A DNA stretch of 64,000 nt from Marinilabilia salmonicolor JCM 21150 (GTDB taxonomy: Bacteria > Bacteroidota > Bacteroidia > Bacteroidales > Marinilabiliaceae), in contig NZ_AJKI01000002.1 of NCBI RefSeq assembly GCF_000259075.1, forward strand, positions 372,001-436,000, in the 5' to 3' direction. Position 1 is the stretch's first letter, and each line of letters opens with the position of its first letter. The position numbers were made by a program, and so were the translations under genes. Shown here in pieces: positions 17,021 to 26,044 of this stretch. The notes under the pieces were generated by a model. The model was not told the DNA's origin. It saw nothing but the letters and a program-made list of their open reading frames with translations, and searched no databases.

Positions 17021-18898
17021 ATGGATTTCAATTTTGATATTATTGTCATCGGGGGAGGACATGCCGGATGTGAAGCTAGTGCTGCTGCTGCCAATTTGGG
17101 AGCAAAAACACTACTTATTACGATGGATTTGAATAAAGTGGCTCAAATGAGTTGCAATCCTGCTGTCGGTGGAATTGCTAAAGGTCAGATTGTCAGGGAA
17201 ATTGATGCTCTTGGTGGTCAAATGGGAATGGTTACTGATGCCTCTTCTATTCAGTTTCGGATGCTCAATAGATCCAAAGGCCCTGCGATGTGGAGTCCCA
17301 GGTCCCAATGTGATCGAATGGTTTTTTCTGCTGAATGGAGAATAAGACTCGAACAAACCCCCAATTTGTATTTTTGGCAGGATACTGTTACAGATGTGGA
17401 TTTTTCTGAGGAAGACTCTTTTAAGGTATTTACTGCACAGAATGTTACTTTTAGTTGTAAAAAAGTTATACTAACCAATGGCACATTTTTAAATGGGTTG
17501 ATGCACATTGGCAAAGTTCAGATGGAGGGTGGACGGATTTCCGAGCCTTCCAGTAAAGGACTCTCTGATCGATTTTTCGAAAAGGGATTTACCACTGGTC
17601 GCATGAAGACTGGAACTCCCGTGAGGGTTGATGGGCGAACTGTTCATTTTGAAAAATTGAAGGAACAACCAGGAGAAGAAGATTTTTACAAGTTTTCGTT
17701 TATGCCTGTTTCTAATAAAAAATTGAAACAGCGAAGTTGTTATCTTACTTATACCAATCCTGTTGTTCATGACAGCATTAAACAGGGTTTGAATCAAAGT
17801 CCCATGTACGATGGTACCATCCAAAGTATTGGTCCCAGGTATTGTCCCAGTATTGAAACTAAGATTGTTACTTTTGAGGGGAAAGATGAGCATCAGTTGC
17901 ATTTAGAACCGGAAGGGGAGGAAACGATTGAATTTTATTTGAATGGTTTTAGTAGTTCATTACCTTTACAAACTCAGTTGGCTGCTTTGAAATCTATTCC
18001 CGGACTGGAGGATGCCTTCATTTTCCGACCGGGATATGCCATCGAATATGATTTCTTTGATCCTACACAATTACATCACACTTTAGAAACGAAGAAAGTT
18101 TCAGGTATGTATTTTGCAGGACAGATAAACGGAACTACCGGATATGAAGAGGCGGCTGCCCAGGGATTGATAGCCGGGATTAATGCAGCCTTAGAATTGA
18201 AAAAAGCTGAACCATTTATTTTGAAAAGGGATGAAGCTTATATTGGGGTTTTAATTGACGATTTGGTTACCAAAGGAGTTGATGAGCCTTATAGAATGTT
18301 TACTTCAAGGGCTGAATATAGGATTTTACTTCGTCAGGATGATGCCGATATAAGATTAACCCAAAAGGGCAGGGATATTGGATTGGTTAAAGATGACCGC
18401 TTTTCATTATTTGGAGAAAAGTTAGAGTGGTGTAATAAAATTTATAAATTCTTGGAAGAATTCAGAATTTCACCTGATAATATTAATGGCTGGTTGGCAA
18501 AAATTGGGACCAGTCCGTTAAAGCAAAAAGGTAAATTAAGAGACATTGTTTATCGGCCACAAGTCAGATTGCATGAACTTGTTAATGTTGTTCCTGATTT
18601 TAAATTATTGTGTGATGGACTTCCTGATGATAGAAAATTTGAAATTCTCGACGGTATTGAAATCTCTATTAAATATGAGGGATATATTAATCGGGAAAAG
18701 GTGATTGCCGAAAAACTCCAAAGGCTTGAGAATTTAAAAATTAAAGGAAAGTTTGATTATTCTTCTATAAAAAATATTTCTACGGAAGGGCGACAAAAGT
18801 TAGCGAAGGTAAATCCTGAAACAATTGGTCAAGCGTCCAGAATTAGTGGAGTTTCACCAAGTGACATCAATGTTCTTTTGGTATTAATGGGAAGGTGA
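17021..18898 (+). CDS. mnmG: tRNA uridine-5-carboxymethylaminomethyl modification enzyme MnmG
   Basis: The 625-residue protein is MnmG (GidA), the FAD enzyme that with MnmE modifies U34 of tRNAs reading split codon boxes. The dinucleotide-binding motif [11 protein letters not shown] is at about residues 9-19. The signatures [44 protein letters not shown] and [21 protein letters not shown] are all present, and the C-terminal helical domain ends at LMGR. The start at 17021 was chosen because family members begin just before the FAD motif and a promoter box precedes it. MnmG genes often lie near replication origins; here a perfect parS palindrome starts right after the stop codon. Confidence 0.97.
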   Translation: MDFNFDIIVIGGGHAGCEASAAAANLGAKTLLITMDLNKVAQMSCNPAVGGIAKGQIVREIDALGGQMGMVTDASSIQFRMLNRSKGPAMWSPRSQCDRMVFSAEWRIRLEQTPNLYFWQDTVTDVDFSEEDSFKVFTAQNVTFSCKKVILTNGTFLNGLMHIGKVQMEGGRISEPSSKGLSDRFFEKGFTTGRMKTGTPVRVDGRTVHFEKLKEQPGEEDFYKFSFMPVSNKKLKQRSCYLTYTNPVVHDSIKQGLNQSPMYDGTIQSIGPRYCPSIETKIVTFEGKDEHQLHLEPEGEETIEFYLNGFSSSLPLQTQLAALKSIPGLEDAFIFRPGYAIEYDFFDPTQLHHTLETKKVSGMYFAGQINGTTGYEEAAAQGLIAGINAALELKKAEPFILKRDEAYIGVLIDDLVTKGVDEPYRMFTSRAEYRILLRQDDADIRLTQKGRDIGLVKDDRFSLFGEKLEWCNKIYKFLEEFRISPDNINGWLAKIGTSPLKQKGKLRDIVYRPQVRLHELVNVVPDFKLLCDGLPDDRKFEILDGIEISIKYEGYINREKVIAEKLQRLENLKIKGKFDYSSIKNISTEGRQKLAKVNPETIGQASRISGVSPSDINVLLVLMGR

Positions 18899-18914
18899 TG
18901 TTCCACGTGGAACA
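18899..18914. other. parS-like centromere site 2 (perfect palindrome)
   Basis: TGTTCCACGTGGAACA is a perfect 16-base palindrome of the parS type. The symmetry extends one base further on each side and thereby includes the last base of the mnmG stop codon. It is identical to the copy at 19890-19905 and differs at one arm position from the copy at 5806. It is a predicted ParB-binding site. Confidence 0.85.
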
Positions 18915-19689
18915 TTTCTTAAGCTATTTGTGCTTTTTTATAAAGAATGTTTTTGTTTTTACTTGGTTCTATGTTTTTTAGTCCTTTTTTGATTTAAAGC
19001 TTTTAAAAGGCTTGTTATAAATGTTTTTTGTAATCGCATTAAAAAGATTAATACATGTTTGAGTTTCTGGAACTAATAATTTACTTTATCTGATTGAAAT
19101 AAATCTCTTTTCTGAACGGTTAAAAAAAATAAACCAAAAATCTTCAATTGTAACAAGGAATTTCCATTTATTAAAAGTTAGATGAATATGATCACAATAA
19201 ATGACTTATGCTGATTTAAAAGTGTTTTAGTTTGGCATTTTTAGGCGGGTATTATTGGAATCCAGAAGGGTTATTTTAGAACTACGATCCAGATGGGGTT
19301 GATTTTGAAATTGATTCACACGTTAATAGTTTATTAGTTTGGCTTTTGAATATTTAAGCTAAAGTACTTATTTCAGTGTTTTCGTCCGTTTTGTATATTT
19401 TTATACAGCATACTATTGTAAAACACATTCGTTTGTTTGGACTTTCTCATCCACAGTTGAAATTGTATTTTTCTTTATAGGTTTTTATTTAGTACAGCAT
19501 GCGTAAATTATTTATTGATAGGTGAATGGTAGAATGAATAATTTATATAAATAAACACTGGACGGACAATCTTATAGACAGTTCCTTTAATTGTAGTTTT
19601 CAATATAGATGGTTCATCTTTGTTAATCATGATTATTGTTTTAACGGATTAATATAAAATTGTTTTGTCTTCTTTAATTTTTTGAAATC
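18915..19689. other. gene-free region between mnmG and ade
   Basis: About 775 bases without a convincing reading frame on either strand. The sequence is AT-rich and visibly T-richer than A on the plus strand, as expected for leading-strand DNA. No tRNA, repeat or strong hairpin was recognised. It is bounded on the left by parS site 2, and parS site 3 lies 200 bases inside the gene on its right. It must hold the ade promoter and may serve as a ParB-spreading zone, which is inference. Confidence 0.5.
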
Positions 19690-21321
19690 ATGAATAGAAT
19701 AGAAGGAAATATTATTGACATACACCGGCAAATTATTTTCGGAGGAGTTGTTTATTATAGTGAAGATGGAATTGATCGAATAGAAAGGAAAGAAGGTGAT
19801 TTTGATAGCTATATTTTGCCTGGTTTAATTGATGCTCATGTCCATATTGAAAGTAGTATGCTGGTTCCTTCAGGGTTTTCCAGATTAGTTGTTCCACGTG
19901 GAACAATTGGAGTTGTTACAGATCCTCATGAGATCGGTAATGTGATGGGGGTCGAAGGTGTTGAGTATATGATTCAGGAATCAAAAAACACCCCCTTGAA
20001 ATGTTTTTTTGGGGCTCCATCGTGTGTCCCGGCCACTCCGTTGGAGTCTTCCGGAGCCGTTATTGATGCATTACAGATTGAGCAATTGCTTGATAAGCCT
20101 GAGATTATTGCTCTTAGTGAAATGATGAATTATCCTGGAGTTGTTAATAAGGATCCGGAGGTTTTGTCTAAAATAAGAGCCGCCATTGACAGAGATCTTC
20201 CAGTGGATGGACATGCTCCCGGAATTAGAGGAGAGGGTTTAAATCAATATGCAGGCGCAGGGATAAGCACAGATCATGAATGTTTTGAATTGACTGAAGC
20301 TCTTGAGAAAATTGAAAGAGGAATGAAAATACAGATCCGCCAGGGGAGTGCAGCCAAGAATTTCGAGGCCCTGGCAGATCTTTTCGATGAGCATGCTGAT
20401 AAGTTGATGTTGTGTACAGATGATTCGCATCCCGATGAATTGGTAAAGAATGGACATATTGATAAATTAATCCGTTTGGGTTTACAGAAAGGAATTGATT
20501 TATTTAAGCTTCTTCGTGCTGCTTCCTTAATTCCTGCTGAACATTACAATCTCCCCGTTGGATTATTAAGAAAAGGAGATCCGGCAGATTTTATTGTAAT
20601 TGATAATCCTGATTCATTTAATGTGTTAAAAACTTTTATTGATGGCCAATGTGTTTTTGATGCTGAACAAGGCGTCTTGTTTTCTGATAAAAAAGTTCAA
20701 CCGGCAAACCATTTTGTACCACACTTTATTTCTGTGGAGGATTTAAAAGTCCAGGTTCCTAGAGGGAAAGATAAAGCAAGAGTTATTAAATGTTTTGATG
20801 GAGAATTGGTAACTGATACCTTATGGGTAGAAGTGAAGAAAGATTCAGAAATGTCCTCTCTTGTTGAAGAAGATATTCTAAAAATGGTCGTGGTTGACCG
20901 GTATAGGAATAAACCTGTTGCTGTTGGTTTTATTCATGGATTTGGATTAAAACACGGGGCATTGGCTTCATCTGTTGCTCACGATAGTCATAATGTAGTG
21001 GCTGTAGGAGTGGATGATGCAGATATTGTAACCGCTGTTAATCTGGTAATGGAAAACAGGGGAGGGCTTGTTGTGGTGGATGAAAAGAAAGAAAAAGTAT
21101 TACCATTACCTGTCGCCGGGCTTATGAGTGATGAAGATGGAATTGTTGTTGCAGAGAAATACAATCAATTGGAAAAAATGGCTATCGGAATGGGCAGTTC
21201 TTTACAAGCTCCTTTCATGACTTTGTCCTTTATGTCGTTGTTGGTAATACCTAAACTTAAGCTTGGAGATAATGGATTATTTGACGGAGAAAAGTTTGAA
21301 TTTACATCCGTTTTTCAATAA
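19690..21321 (+). CDS. ade: adenine deaminase
   Basis: The 543-residue protein is the amidohydrolase-type adenine deaminase, converting adenine to hypoxanthine and ammonia in purine salvage. Visible motifs are GLIDAHVHIESSML (metal-binding His-x-His), VVPRGT with DPHEIGNVMG, DGHAPG, GISTDHECF, TDDSHP, and the late segment SVAHDSHNVVAVG. Length fits the 540-600 norm. Codons for the conserved VPRGT stretch spell a perfect parS palindrome. The uvrC gene follows after 5 bases, implying co-transcription. Confidence 0.95.
   Translation: MNRIEGNIIDIHRQIIFGGVVYYSEDGIDRIERKEGDFDSYILPGLIDAHVHIESSMLVPSGFSRLVVPRGTIGVVTDPHEIGNVMGVEGVEYMIQESKNTPLKCFFGAPSCVPATPLESSGAVIDALQIEQLLDKPEIIALSEMMNYPGVVNKDPEVLSKIRAAIDRDLPVDGHAPGIRGEGLNQYAGAGISTDHECFELTEALEKIERGMKIQIRQGSAAKNFEALADLFDEHADKLMLCTDDSHPDELVKNGHIDKLIRLGLQKGIDLFKLLRAASLIPAEHYNLPVGLLRKGDPADFIVIDNPDSFNVLKTFIDGQCVFDAEQGVLFSDKKVQPANHFVPHFISVEDLKVQVPRGKDKARVIKCFDGELVTDTLWVEVKKDSEMSSLVEEDILKMVVVDRYRNKPVAVGFIHGFGLKHGALASSVAHDSHNVVAVGVDDADIVTAVNLVMENRGGLVVVDEKKEKVLPLPVAGLMSDEDGIVVAEKYNQLEKMAIGMGSSLQAPFMTLSFMSLLVIPKLKLGDNGLFDGEKFEFTSVFQ
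19890..19905. other. parS-like centromere site 3, inside ade
   Basis: A second perfect TGTTCCACGTGGAACA palindrome lies wholly within the adenine deaminase coding sequence; with flanking bases the symmetry covers 18 bases. It encodes part of the conserved VVPRGT motif. Protein and DNA constraints thus overlap here. Coding parS sites are known in other bacteria, for example within Bacillus spo0J. Confidence 0.82.
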
Positions 21322-21326
21322 AATAA

Positions 21327-23153
21327 ATGGCACTAAAAGAAGACAAAAGAATAGCTTATCTTAAGGATTTAATTCGCGTACTTCCCGAAGGACCCGGGGT
21401 ATATCAATATTTTGATGATACCGGGAAGATTATTTATGTGGGCAAGGCAAAAAATCTAAAAAAAAGAGTTTCTTCTTATTTTACCAAAGAACCTGATAAT
21501 GCCAAAACACGGATTCTGGTTCGAAAAATCAGGGACATCAAGCATATTGTTGTGAATTCTGAGCAGGATGCTCTTCTTCTTGAAAACAATCTGATTAAAA
21601 AATATCAGCCCCGGTATAATGTTCTGCTGAAAGATGATAAAAGTTTTCCGTGGATTGTAGTGAAGAACGAACCCTTCCCAAGGGTTTATTCCACAAGACA
21701 AATAGTTAAGGACGGAAGTGAATATTTCGGTCCATATACCAGTGGTTTGATGGTTAAAACCCTAATTGATCTGTTCAGACAACTTTATACTTTGCGAACC
21801 TGTAGGCATGCGCTTACCCCGGATAATATATCTAATGGTAAATTTAAGGTTTGCCTGGAATATCACATTGGTAATTGCAAAGGTCCATGTGAAGGTCTTC
21901 AAGCCGAATCGGAGTATCTTGAATACATTCGTGAAATTAAGAATATTCTTAAGGGTAATATATCTTCGGTGATGAAGTATATGAAGGAAACCATGATGAA
22001 TCTCGCTGCGGAATATAAGTTTGAGGAGGCGGATGAGGTTAAGAAGAAACTGGAAATACTGGAAGGATACAAAAGCAAATCAACCATTGTCAATCCTAAA
22101 ATTAACAATGTGGATGTTTTTTCCATTATTGATGATGAAAAATATGCCTTTGTAAACTTTCTTAAAGTTGTTAACGGTGCAATTATTCAAGCGCATACGA
22201 TTGAATATAAGAAAAAACTTGATGAGGATATTTATACCCTTTTGCCCATGGCTATCGCAGATATAAGGGAGCGTCTTCACAGTAATTCCAAAGAGGTCCT
22301 TGTTCCTTTTGAGCCCGAAATAGATTTTGAGGATGTCCGGTTTCTAGTTCCTAAAATAGGGGACAAAAAGAAATTGCTTGAATTGTCTGAGCGTAATGTA
22401 AAATATTATCGGCTTGAAAAATTAAAGCAGAAAGCCAATCAAACAAAGGTCCCAAGAGAAGCCAGATTACTTGAAACGACAAAGAAAGACTTACGTTTAA
22501 AGCAACTACCTGTACATATTGAATGTTTTGATAATTCCAATATTCAGGGACATTTCCCGGTAGCTGCCTGCGTGGTTTTTAAGAATGGTAAACCTTCTAA
22601 GAAGGATTATCGGCATTTTAATATTAAAACGGTCGTTGGGCCCGATGACTTTGCATCCATGGAGGAAGTTGTTTTCCGGCGTTACAGTAGATTGCTCAAT
22701 GAGGGAGAATCTTTGCCCCAGTTGGTTGTAATTGACGGTGGCAAAGGACAATTAGGTTCGGCTGTTAAAGCATTACGTGAATTGAAACTTGATGACCGGA
22801 TTGCGATAATTGGAATTGCTAAAAAGCTGGAGGAAATCTTTTATCCCGGTGATCCCGTGCCCCTGTATCTCGACAAAAACTCAGAATCGCTGAAGTTGAT
22901 ACAGCATCTGAGGAATGAGGCCCATAGGTTCGGTATAACATTTCATAGAAATAAAAGAAGCGGAGCTTTTCTAAAATCGCGTCTTGAGGAAATACCGGGT
23001 GTTGGACCTGAAAGCGTACGAAAACTCCTTAATCAATTCGGTTCTGCAAAGGGAATAGAGGAGGCATCTTTTCAGGCATTAACTGAAATTGTTGGTAAAA
23101 GCAGAGCTGAAAAAATAGGCGCTTATTTTAAAAGAATTAAGGGGAAAAATTAA
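21327..23153 (+). CDS. uvrC: excinuclease ABC subunit C
   Basis: The 608-residue protein is UvrC, the nuclease making both incisions in nucleotide excision repair. Domains in order: GIY-YIG nuclease (about residues 18-100, GVYQYF and YVGKAKNLKKR), cysteine region CRHALTPDN...CLEYHIGNCKGPC, UvrB-interaction segment (about 200-235), RNase H-like endonuclease (about 385-540, ECFDNSNIQG and VVIDGGKGQL), and C-terminal helix-hairpin-helix repeats (IPGVGPESVRKLL). All parts are present. It lies 5 bases after ade. Confidence 0.97.
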   Translation: MALKEDKRIAYLKDLIRVLPEGPGVYQYFDDTGKIIYVGKAKNLKKRVSSYFTKEPDNAKTRILVRKIRDIKHIVVNSEQDALLLENNLIKKYQPRYNVLLKDDKSFPWIVVKNEPFPRVYSTRQIVKDGSEYFGPYTSGLMVKTLIDLFRQLYTLRTCRHALTPDNISNGKFKVCLEYHIGNCKGPCEGLQAESEYLEYIREIKNILKGNISSVMKYMKETMMNLAAEYKFEEADEVKKKLEILEGYKSKSTIVNPKINNVDVFSIIDDEKYAFVNFLKVVNGAIIQAHTIEYKKKLDEDIYTLLPMAIADIRERLHSNSKEVLVPFEPEIDFEDVRFLVPKIGDKKKLLELSERNVKYYRLEKLKQKANQTKVPREARLLETTKKDLRLKQLPVHIECFDNSNIQGHFPVAACVVFKNGKPSKKDYRHFNIKTVVGPDDFASMEEVVFRRYSRLLNEGESLPQLVVIDGGKGQLGSAVKALRELKLDDRIAIIGIAKKLEEIFYPGDPVPLYLDKNSESLKLIQHLRNEAHRFGITFHRNKRSGAFLKSRLEEIPGVGPESVRKLLNQFGSAKGIEEASFQALTEIVGKSRAEKIGAYFKRIKGKN

Positions 23154-23177
23154 AATCTTGAGGAAAGACTTTTAATC

Positions 23178-24149
23178 TTAAAACAAGGAGGATAGAAGAT
23201 TATTACGGGTTTCATTTTCTATTTCTTCGATTATTTTTTCTACATGGGCTTTTTCATGAATCGTACCTATCAACTTATTTGTTGTGCTTACGATTTTTTC
23301 TTTGTTCGGATGGTTAGTTTTCAGGGTTATATCACGGATAATTCCTTTTTCAACTTTAAGTTTGGTTGAAAAGACGTATTCATCCGATTTATAGCGTTTC
23401 GAAAATTCATAAGTAGGGCTGTAACCATAGTTCCATTCCCATGTTTTGTATTTGGTTTCTGCCAGGATTTTTATTTCAGAAAGCTCAGGTTCCGAAAAAT
23501 GATAGGTAGATGCATTGTATTTATTTTGCAAAAAGCTGCCTATTTGTGAGAGGAATATTTCTACATCTTCATTTTCCGGGACGAGTTCTGAAATGTTTAC
23601 TACTTCACTTCTTACAGATTTAACCGATTTGTCACGAAATTTGGTGGCATCAGCCTTTAAACTTTCGGTTAGTTTGCTCAGGTTGCTGTTGAACAATAAG
23701 GTTCCATGGTGCATTGCCCGCGATTTAAAGACATGGCAGGCATTGCCCGATATTTTCTTATAGCCTGCAAGTAGGTCGTTTCTTTTGCCATGGCGGGCAT
23801 CCAATCCATAATTTCTTAGTGCTTCCACTACGGGGGTAGTGGCTCTGACAAAATCTACAAGATGACCAGGTTCTCCATTTTCGATGATACAATAATTGAT
23901 ATTTCCATAATCATGATAAACAGTTCCTCCACCGGATAATCTTCGATATACAGGAATGTTATTTTTCTCAAGAAACTCATGGTTTACTTCAGCCAATGTG
24001 TTTTGATGTTTTCCGACAATTACAGAAGGGCTGTTGATATAAAAAAATATTATGTTGTTTTTGAAGTTTCGGAGTAAAACTTCTTCCGTCGCCAAATTGT
24101 ATGCCGGGTCATTGGTTTTACTTGTTATGAATAAAGTATCTCTGTCCAT
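23178..24149 (-). CDS. lplA: lipoate-protein ligase
   Basis: The 323-residue protein matches LplA, which adenylates lipoate and attaches it to lipoyl domains of 2-oxoacid dehydrogenases and GcvH. Motifs are RRLSGGGTVYHDYGN (lipoyl-AMP binding), the Lys region GYKKISGNA and SRAMHHGTLLF. A C-terminal accessory domain is present, so the enzyme is probably complete. It is one of few minus-strand genes in this part of the window and converges on uvrC with 24 bases between stops. Confidence 0.9.
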   Translation of the reverse strand: MDRDTLFITSKTNDPAYNLATEEVLLRNFKNNIIFFYINSPSVIVGKHQNTLAEVNHEFLEKNNIPVYRRLSGGGTVYHDYGNINYCIIENGEPGHLVDFVRATTPVVEALRNYGLDARHGKRNDLLAGYKKISGNACHVFKSRAMHHGTLLFNSNLSKLTESLKADATKFRDKSVKSVRSEVVNISELVPENEDVEIFLSQIGSFLQNKYNASTYHFSEPELSEIKILAETKYKTWEWNYGYSPTYEFSKRYKSDEYVFSTKLKVEKGIIRDITLKTNHPNKEKIVSTTNKLIGTIHEKAHVEKIIEEIENETRNNLLSSLF

Positions 24150-24382
24150 TGTACAGTGGTTGAATTTTTATTAAAATCTCAGTGGGTTAATTGGTGAAGT
24201 TTAGGTTTAAATAATAGCTTTAATAGTCTAAAAATGAGAGATAAAAAATATTAAAAATGATAATTAATGTTTGTGTGTTGAAACAGCAAACCAGGGAAAT
24301 AAAGCCTATGTACTTTTTAATTGGCGAAAGAATTACCATTTTTAACACTAAATGTAAAAACAAAAATATAAAAAGAAATTTT

Positions 24383-24835
24383 ATGAGAGTCGTTATCCAA
24401 AGAGCAACGAAAGCTTCCGTAACGATCAATGAAGAAGAAACCCGTTCCATTGGAAAAGGTTTAATGATTTTGGTAGGAATTGAAACTGCAGACGGGAGCG
24501 AGGATATTACCTGGTTGGCAAATAAAATTGTGAATCTTCGTATTTTTGACAATGAAAATGGTGTGATGGATCAGTCTGTTCTGGAAAACGGTGGTGAAAT
24601 TTTGGTTGTTAGCCAGTTTACGCTTCATGCCCGAACCAAAAAGGGAAATCGTCCGTCGTATGTGGATGCGGCCAAACCTGATATTTCCATTCCGCTTTAT
24701 GAGCAATTTAAAGAGGTTTTGTCGAAGGCCTTGGGGAAACCTGTTGTGTCAGGAGAATTTGGGGCCTCTATGGCCGTAAAATTGGTAAATGACGGTCCTG
24801 TCACCATCATAATTGACACCCAAAATAAAAAGTAA
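24383..24835 (+). CDS. dtd: D-aminoacyl-tRNA deacylase
   Basis: The 150-residue protein is DTD, which hydrolyses D-aminoacyl-tRNA and mischarged Gly-tRNA(Ala). It starts MRVVIQRATKASV. The catalytic SQFTLHARTKKGNRPSY and the cross-subunit proofreading motif GPVTI near the C-terminus are present. The ATG at 24383 matches the universal family start; in-frame upstream codons back to 24257 give no family resemblance. The nucleotide pyrophosphohydrolase gene follows after 5 bases. Confidence 0.95.
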   Translation: MRVVIQRATKASVTINEEETRSIGKGLMILVGIETADGSEDITWLANKIVNLRIFDNENGVMDQSVLENGGEILVVSQFTLHARTKKGNRPSYVDAAKPDISIPLYEQFKEVLSKALGKPVVSGEFGASMAVKLVNDGPVTIIIDTQNKK

Positions 24836-24840
24836 GTTAT

Positions 24841-25164
24841 ATGCATATAGACGAAGCCCAACGATTGGTAGATGAATGGATTCAGACCCACGGTGTACGT
24901 TATTTCAGTGAATTAACGAATATGGCTGTACTGACCGAAGAGGTTGGTGAGCTGGCCAGGGTTATGGCCCGGAGATTTGGTGATCAATCATTCAAGGAGG
25001 GAGAGTTCCCCAATCTGGAAGAGGAAATGGCTGATGTATTATGGGTGCTCATTTGCCTGGCCAACCAAACAGGTGTTGATTTGACGGATGCTTTCCGTAA
25101 ATCGGTTGAAAAGAAAACCAACAGAGATAAAGATCGTCATAAAAACAATCCAAAATTAAAATAG
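24841..25164 (+). CDS. MazG-like nucleotide pyrophosphohydrolase
   Basis: The 107-residue protein is a single MazG-type all-alpha NTP pyrophosphohydrolase domain. It shows the ExxE metal motif LTEEVGELARVMAR and the second acidic motif LEEEMADVLWVLICLAN. Relatives hydrolyse non-canonical or excess (d)NTPs to monophosphates. It sits between dtd (5 bases upstream) and deoC (1 base downstream), so the three are an operon mixing translation quality control and nucleotide salvage. Substrate cannot be told from sequence. Confidence 0.87.
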   Translation: MHIDEAQRLVDEWIQTHGVRYFSELTNMAVLTEEVGELARVMARRFGDQSFKEGEFPNLEEEMADVLWVLICLANQTGVDLTDAFRKSVEKKTNRDKDRHKNNPKLK

Positions 25165-25165
25165 A

Positions 25166-26044
25166 ATGGAACAATCGGAACAATTACTGGAGAAATTTGA
25201 GAAGGATTTTCAGGGGATGCCTGAATTTCCAGGAAGCATTGATATTGAAGGATTAAAAACGGAAGATAATTTGAAAAAGATCTTTTCGTTTATTGACCTA
25301 ACGACGCTAAATACGACAGACAGTGCCAATTCCGTGCAGGAATTCTGTAATAAGCTGGTCTCCTTTAAAAAGGATTTTCCTGAAATGCCATTGGTGGGAG
25401 CTGTGTGTGTGTTTCCTGTTTTTGCCAGTGTGTTAAAAACCCGGTTGAGTAGTCTGGATGTGAACAGAGCTGTTGTTTCTGCCGGTTTTCCTTCAGCGCA
25501 GACTTTTCTGGATTTAAAGGTGCTGGAAACCAGAAAAGCCCTGGAACTGGGAGCCAATGAAATTGACATTGTCATTTCGGTGGGCGAATTTCTGGAAGGG
25601 AATTATGAGTTCGTTATGGAGGAGATAAGTTCTATTAAGTCAGTAATGGGAGAGGCCCATTTGAAAGTTATACTTGAGACAGGGGCATTGGATACCCCAC
25701 AAAATATCTGGGAGGCTTCAATTATTGCCATGGAGGCAGGGGCCGATTTTATCAAAACTTCTACCGGAAAAATGACGCCTGCAGCAACACCCGAAGCAGT
25801 GTGGGTGATGGTTCAGGCCATAAAAGCATTTCAGAAGGCCACTGGGAAAATGGTTGGATTAAAGCCGGCCGGTGGCATCAGTACCACCGATGATGCTTTG
25901 ATTTACCTGAAGATTGTTCACGATGTGTTGGGTGAGGAGTGGCTGAAACCTGAACGATTTAGAATTGGCGCCAGCCGTCTGGCCAATAATTTGCTTGCTG
26001 ATCTCGCAGAAATGCAGGGAATACGTTTTGAAAAATATTTCTAA
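25166..26044 (+). CDS. deoC: deoxyribose-phosphate aldolase
   Basis: The 292-residue TIM-barrel enzyme splits 2-deoxyribose 5-phosphate into glyceraldehyde 3-phosphate and acetaldehyde. Key segments are the barrel strand NEIDIVISVGEFLEG, the Schiff-base lysine strand GADFIKTSTGK, and LKPAGGIST with the second lysine. It is longer than the ~220-residue form and resembles the E. coli-type 250-300 residue class. Its stop codon overlaps the convergent polyprenyl synthase stop by 4 bases. Confidence 0.93.
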   Translation: MEQSEQLLEKFEKDFQGMPEFPGSIDIEGLKTEDNLKKIFSFIDLTTLNTTDSANSVQEFCNKLVSFKKDFPEMPLVGAVCVFPVFASVLKTRLSSLDVNRAVVSAGFPSAQTFLDLKVLETRKALELGANEIDIVISVGEFLEGNYEFVMEEISSIKSVMGEAHLKVILETGALDTPQNIWEASIIAMEAGADFIKTSTGKMTPAATPEAVWVMVQAIKAFQKATGKMVGLKPAGGISTTDDALIYLKIVHDVLGEEWLKPERFRIGASRLANNLLADLAEMQGIRFEKYF

